Positions 61,804 through 64,000 of a DNA stretch of 64,000 bases are shown here, piece after piece. The translations under genes and the position numbers were made by a program. The stretch comes from Bhargavaea cecembensis DSE10. Its GTDB lineage: Bacteria > Bacillota > Bacilli > Bacillales_A > Planococcaceae. The notes under the pieces are model-generated. The model saw nothing but the letters and a program-made list of their open reading frames with translations. It was not told the DNA's origin and searched no databases. The DNA is taken from NCBI RefSeq assembly GCF_000348905.1, contig NZ_AOFT01000001.1:186001-250000 (forward strand), written 5' to 3'. Every line of letters begins with the position of its first letter. Position 1 is the first letter of the stretch.

Positions 61804-62403
61804 ATGACTGAACGTAGAGTAGTAGGTTATTACGACAACGAACAGCAAGCAATCGATGCAATCGAGGATCTGAAACGCCAGGGTTACAGCACAGACGACA
61901 TTTCCGTCATCTCGAAAAACAATGATGATGTGGAAGCGATCCAGGATGAGACCGGCACACAGGCTGCTGAAGGCGCAGCGACGGGTGCTGCGACAGGCGG
62001 CGTACTGGGCGGCCTCGGCGGCGTGCTTGCCGGCCTCGGGGCACTGGCGATCCCGGGTATCGGGCCGATTGTCGCTGCAGGTCCTGTCGTTGCCGGACTC
62101 ACTGGTGCGGCAGCAGGCGCGGGCGTCGGCGGACTTGCCGGCGCACTGATCGGCATGGGCGTGCCTGAAGACGAGGCAGAGCGTTACGAGACATACTTTA
62201 ACGAAGGAAAGATCCTTGTACTCGTTGACCGCAATGCCAGCGTTGAAGACACGGGCTTCACGACGGGAGGCAGACTGGCAGATGAGACGACGTTCACAAC
62301 TGGGCGTACGCGGACCGACGAATCGGCCGCCACGGATGACCGCTCGCTGCTTGATGACACGGTCGACCCTGCAAGCCGTGACCGGTTCAACGACCCGCTA
62401 TAA
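61804..62403 (+). CDS. General stress protein 17M family (YflT-like)
   Basis: A 199-residue protein. Residues 1-50 form the YflT/heat-induced stress domain (ERRVVGYYDNEQQAIDAIED, DDISVISKN). The middle (about 58-120) is a Gly/Ala-rich run with glycine-zipper character that may insert into membranes. The Asp/Thr-rich end includes DDTVDPASRDRFNDPL. Function unknown. AAAGGAGG lies upstream, and the sigma-B-like promoter agrees with induction by general stress. Confidence 0.82.
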   Translation: MTERRVVGYYDNEQQAIDAIEDLKRQGYSTDDISVISKNNDDVEAIQDETGTQAAEGAATGAATGGVLGGLGGVLAGLGALAIPGIGPIVAAGPVVAGLTGAAAGAGVGGLAGALIGMGVPEDEAERYETYFNEGKILVLVDRNASVEDTGFTTGGRLADETTFTTGRTRTDESAATDDRSLLDDTVDPASRDRFNDPL

Positions 62404-62422
62404 TCTGAATAAAATCTGACAG

Positions 62423-62453
62423 GACCGCTGCACATGGTTGCAGCGGTCTTTTC
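62423..62453 (+). terminator. Terminator of the stress gene
   Basis: Stem GACCGCTGCA / TGCAGCGGTC with a short loop, then TTTT. Confidence 0.88.
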
Positions 62454-62518
62454 GTGTATAAAAGCGGCCCGGGAGCGGCAGGATTGAAGGAAGAAAACGA
62501 ATGAGAGGGTGCGTCGTG

Positions 62519-63247
62519 ATGTTTGAAGGCTGGGGAGAAGGGTGGGCAGATGTCCACTTCTGGGAAATGATTGTCCGGACGGTGCTGTCATTTGCGGCAC
62601 TCCTGCTTCTGACCCGGCTGCTCGGCAAGAAGCAGATGAGCCAGCTGACGTTTTTCCATTACATCACAGGAATTACGATCGGCTCGATTGCAGCAAACAT
62701 TGCAGGGGAAAGCGAGACGCCGTTCTGGAACGGAATGGTCTCACTTGCTGTGTGGACACTTCTGACGGTGCTCCTGAGCTTCATCACCCTGAAATGGGGC
62801 GGCAGCAGGGTGATTCTCGACAATCAGCCGACCATTGTGGTCAGGGACGGACGGATTGACGAACAGGCGATGAAATCTGTTCAGCTGCATCTGGATGATT
62901 TGAACATGATGCTCCGGGAAACCGGGATCTTTGCCATAAAAGATGTTCAGTATGCTGTTCTGGAACCGAATGGTGCGCTGAGTGTCCTTCAGAAAGTCCA
63001 GCAGTTGCCTGCCACCAAAAAAGATGTAAAGGCAGGTGGAGGCCATCCCCAGTACATGCCTTCGGAAATCATCGCGGACGGGAGAGTCAACCGGAAAAAT
63101 CTCGGGATGTACGGGTTGAGTGAGGAATGGCTTCTGGAGGAGATCGGCAAGCATGGGGTGTCCCGCTCGGACCAGGTGTTTTTCGCTCAATTGCAGGAAG
63201 ACGGTACGCTTGATGTCACGCTGAAACAGCCCAAACTGAAAAAATGA
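62519..63247 (+). CDS. DUF421 membrane protein (YetF family)
   Basis: A 242-residue protein with three N-terminal membrane helices (about residues 12-30, 40-58 and 68-86) and a cytoplasmic C-terminal DUF421/YetF domain (QPTIVVRDGRIDEQAMKS, LDDLNMMLRETGIFAIKDV). YetF homologues are abundant in spore formers; some act in spores, but most have no known role. The ATG at 62519 is preferred (GAGAGGGTG upstream); an ATG six codons earlier is possible. Confidence 0.85.
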   Translation: MFEGWGEGWADVHFWEMIVRTVLSFAALLLLTRLLGKKQMSQLTFFHYITGITIGSIAANIAGESETPFWNGMVSLAVWTLLTVLLSFITLKWGGSRVILDNQPTIVVRDGRIDEQAMKSVQLHLDDLNMMLRETGIFAIKDVQYAVLEPNGALSVLQKVQQLPATKKDVKAGGGHPQYMPSEIIADGRVNRKNLGMYGLSEEWLLEEIGKHGVSRSDQVFFAQLQEDGTLDVTLKQPKLKK

Positions 63248-63296
63248 ACCCTTGGACCTGTGAGTTAACCCTGCGTCCAAAGGTTCATTTTTTGTG
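63241..63296 (+). terminator. Terminator of the DUF421 gene
   Basis: Stem ATGAACC..TTGGAC / GTCCAA..GGTTCAT with a 17-base loop and a TTTTTT tract. It overlaps the last codons of the gene. Confidence 0.85.
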
Positions 63297-63413
63297 CTGT
63301 AAAATAGGGGCAGTATGTTCCGTCCTAAATGTATAGCCAAGCATGGAAATTCCTAGATATAGCCTAAAAGTCATGGCCGAAAACTCCATCTTTTTCTTCC
63401 TATTCCACATGCT

Positions 63414-63447
63414 ATATTAAAAATGTTCCACATAGTATGAACATTTT
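63414..63447 (+). promoter_or_regulatory. -10 element and inverted repeat before the protease gene
   Basis: TATATT (63414-63419) is followed directly by AAAATGTTC (63420-63428), a 10-base gap and GAACATTTT (63439-63447), a perfect 9-bp inverted repeat at the expected transcription start. This is a good position for a repressor. No clear -35 was found. The rest of the gap (63297-63413) is AT-rich without recognised elements. Confidence 0.5.
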
Positions 63448-63464
63448 GGATAGGGGGAGAAATT

Positions 63465-64000
63465 TTGGAGGGGACAAAAAGGCGCAGGCTCACTTTATTC
63501 ATGATCCTGCTGATGGTCCTGTCGCTCATCATGCCGGCCGGTGCATTTGCCGAAGGGCTGAAGCCGGCACAAGGACAGGGCGAGGCACTCATGCAGCAAA
63601 AGATGGCGATTGCCATGCAGGACAAGTCAGGAAACGCACTGCCACAGTTGCATCCTGATCTGCAGGGGCTAAAAGGGCAGCAGGAAGTCAATGTCATCAT
63701 TCAGTTATCAGAAGAGCCCGTGGCGGTAGCGGAAGGCAAAAAGAAGATCAAGAAACTACCGTTCCAGGCATCTGACCGGGCCAAGCAGGTCCACGCCATC
63801 AAGGCAGAACAGCAGCGCGCCAAGCAGGCGATGAAAGCGGCCAAGCTGCTTGTCAAGGAAGGCTATGCCTACGAGACGGTCCTGAACGGGTTCGCGGCGA
63901 CCGTCAAGGCGGACGACCTTGAGAAACTATTGGATGTACCGGGCGTCAAAGTCGTCGAGCCGGATGTTATGCGCGAAGCGATGGAAGTGCCGTCCGAGGA
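63465..64000 (+). CDS. Secreted subtilisin-like serine protease (partial)
   Basis: A frame from a TTG at 63465 (AGGGGGAG upstream) runs off the right edge with 178 complete codons. It has a long basic signal peptide (TKRRRLTLFMILLMVLSLIM, cleavage likely after AGAFA), then an Inhibitor-I9-like propeptide: NVIIQLSEEPVA near 75, a Lys/Ala-rich helix, and LNGFAATVKADDLEKLLDVP near 142 leading to VKVVEPD. This arrangement is typical of large extracellular S8 proteases such as Vpr. The catalytic domain is beyond the window, so the call depends on the propeptide. Confidence 0.75.
   Translation, partial: MEGTKRRRLTLFMILLMVLSLIMPAGAFAEGLKPAQGQGEALMQQKMAIAMQDKSGNALPQLHPDLQGLKGQQEVNVIIQLSEEPVAVAEGKKKIKKLPFQASDRAKQVHAIKAEQQRAKQAMKAAKLLVKEGYAYETVLNGFAATVKADDLEKLLDVPGVKVVEPDVMREAMEVPSE

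Overview
The window is a 64 kb piece of the core chromosome of a GC-rich, endospore-forming Bacillales bacterium. Four observations support this. Gene order follows the Bacillus subtilis ywiB-argS ... rpoE-pyrG-ywjG-spo0F-fbaA-ywjH-murA-glpX-rho-rpmE-tdk-prfA-prmC-spoIIR-ywlC-ywlG-glyA-upp-atp-murA-spoIID-spoIIQ-spoIIID-mbl-fabZ-ywpF-ssbB-ywqA-ywqB region almost gene for gene. Sporulation genes spo0F, spoIIR, spoIID, spoIIQ and spoIIID are present. Signals of Bacillus type are seen (strong Shine-Dalgarno sites, many TTG and GTG starts, sigma-A, B, E, F and H promoter-like elements). Most third codon positions are G or C. A GC-rich member of the Planococcaceae or a close relative is my best guess; the species cannot be read from the sequence.

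Layout. 1-2.35 kb: edge of a divergent membrane-protein gene, then ywiB-argS. 2.36-6.3 kb: a short 21-bp repeat array, a cobalamin riboswitch and a B12 uptake operon (btuF, btuC, and a btuD ATPase fused to the salvage amidohydrolase CbiZ). 6.3-17.4 kb: acyl-CoA degradation genes (fadF, thiolase, 3-hydroxyacyl-CoA dehydrogenase, two acyl-CoA dehydrogenases), a TetR regulator and the B12-dependent fused isobutyryl-CoA mutase IcmF. 17.4-30.0 kb: rpoE, pyrG with a GGGC-type attenuator, ywjG, spo0F, central carbon genes, one MurA, rho, rpmE, tdk, prfA-prmC. 30.1-37.3 kb: spoIIR, ywlC to ywlG, glyA, upp, mnaA. 37.4-44.5 kb: the complete F1Fo ATP synthase operon atpIBEFHAGDC. 44.6-51.1 kb: DUF1146, the second MurA, spoIID, spoIIQ, spoIIID, mbl, an EpuA-like protein, fabZ. 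51.2-64 kb: a more variable part with a low-complexity lipoprotein, ywpF, competence-type ssbB, ywqBA (SWIM and SNF2), an XRE regulator facing an unknown gene, an IDEAL-domain protein, a membrane protein with an HlyD-like adaptor, a sigma-B-type stress gene, a DUF421 protein and the start of a secreted subtilisin-like protease.

How the genes connect. The B12 operon is likely to feed IcmF, the only adenosylcobalamin enzyme seen here. The TetR protein encoded between acdA and icmF may act on a TGAATG-CT-CATTCA site at the fadF promoter and a degenerate copy before the thiolase gene. The spo genes carry forespore (sigma-F) or mother-cell (sigma-E) promoter candidates matching their known compartments.

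The least explained signals are a dispersed family of short tandem arrays with an exact 21-bp period in four intergenic regions, a pair of 19-bp palindromes between the XRE gene and an orphan gene, and a possible H-type pseudoknot after rho. No tRNA, rRNA, insertion sequence, prophage or CRISPR array was found.
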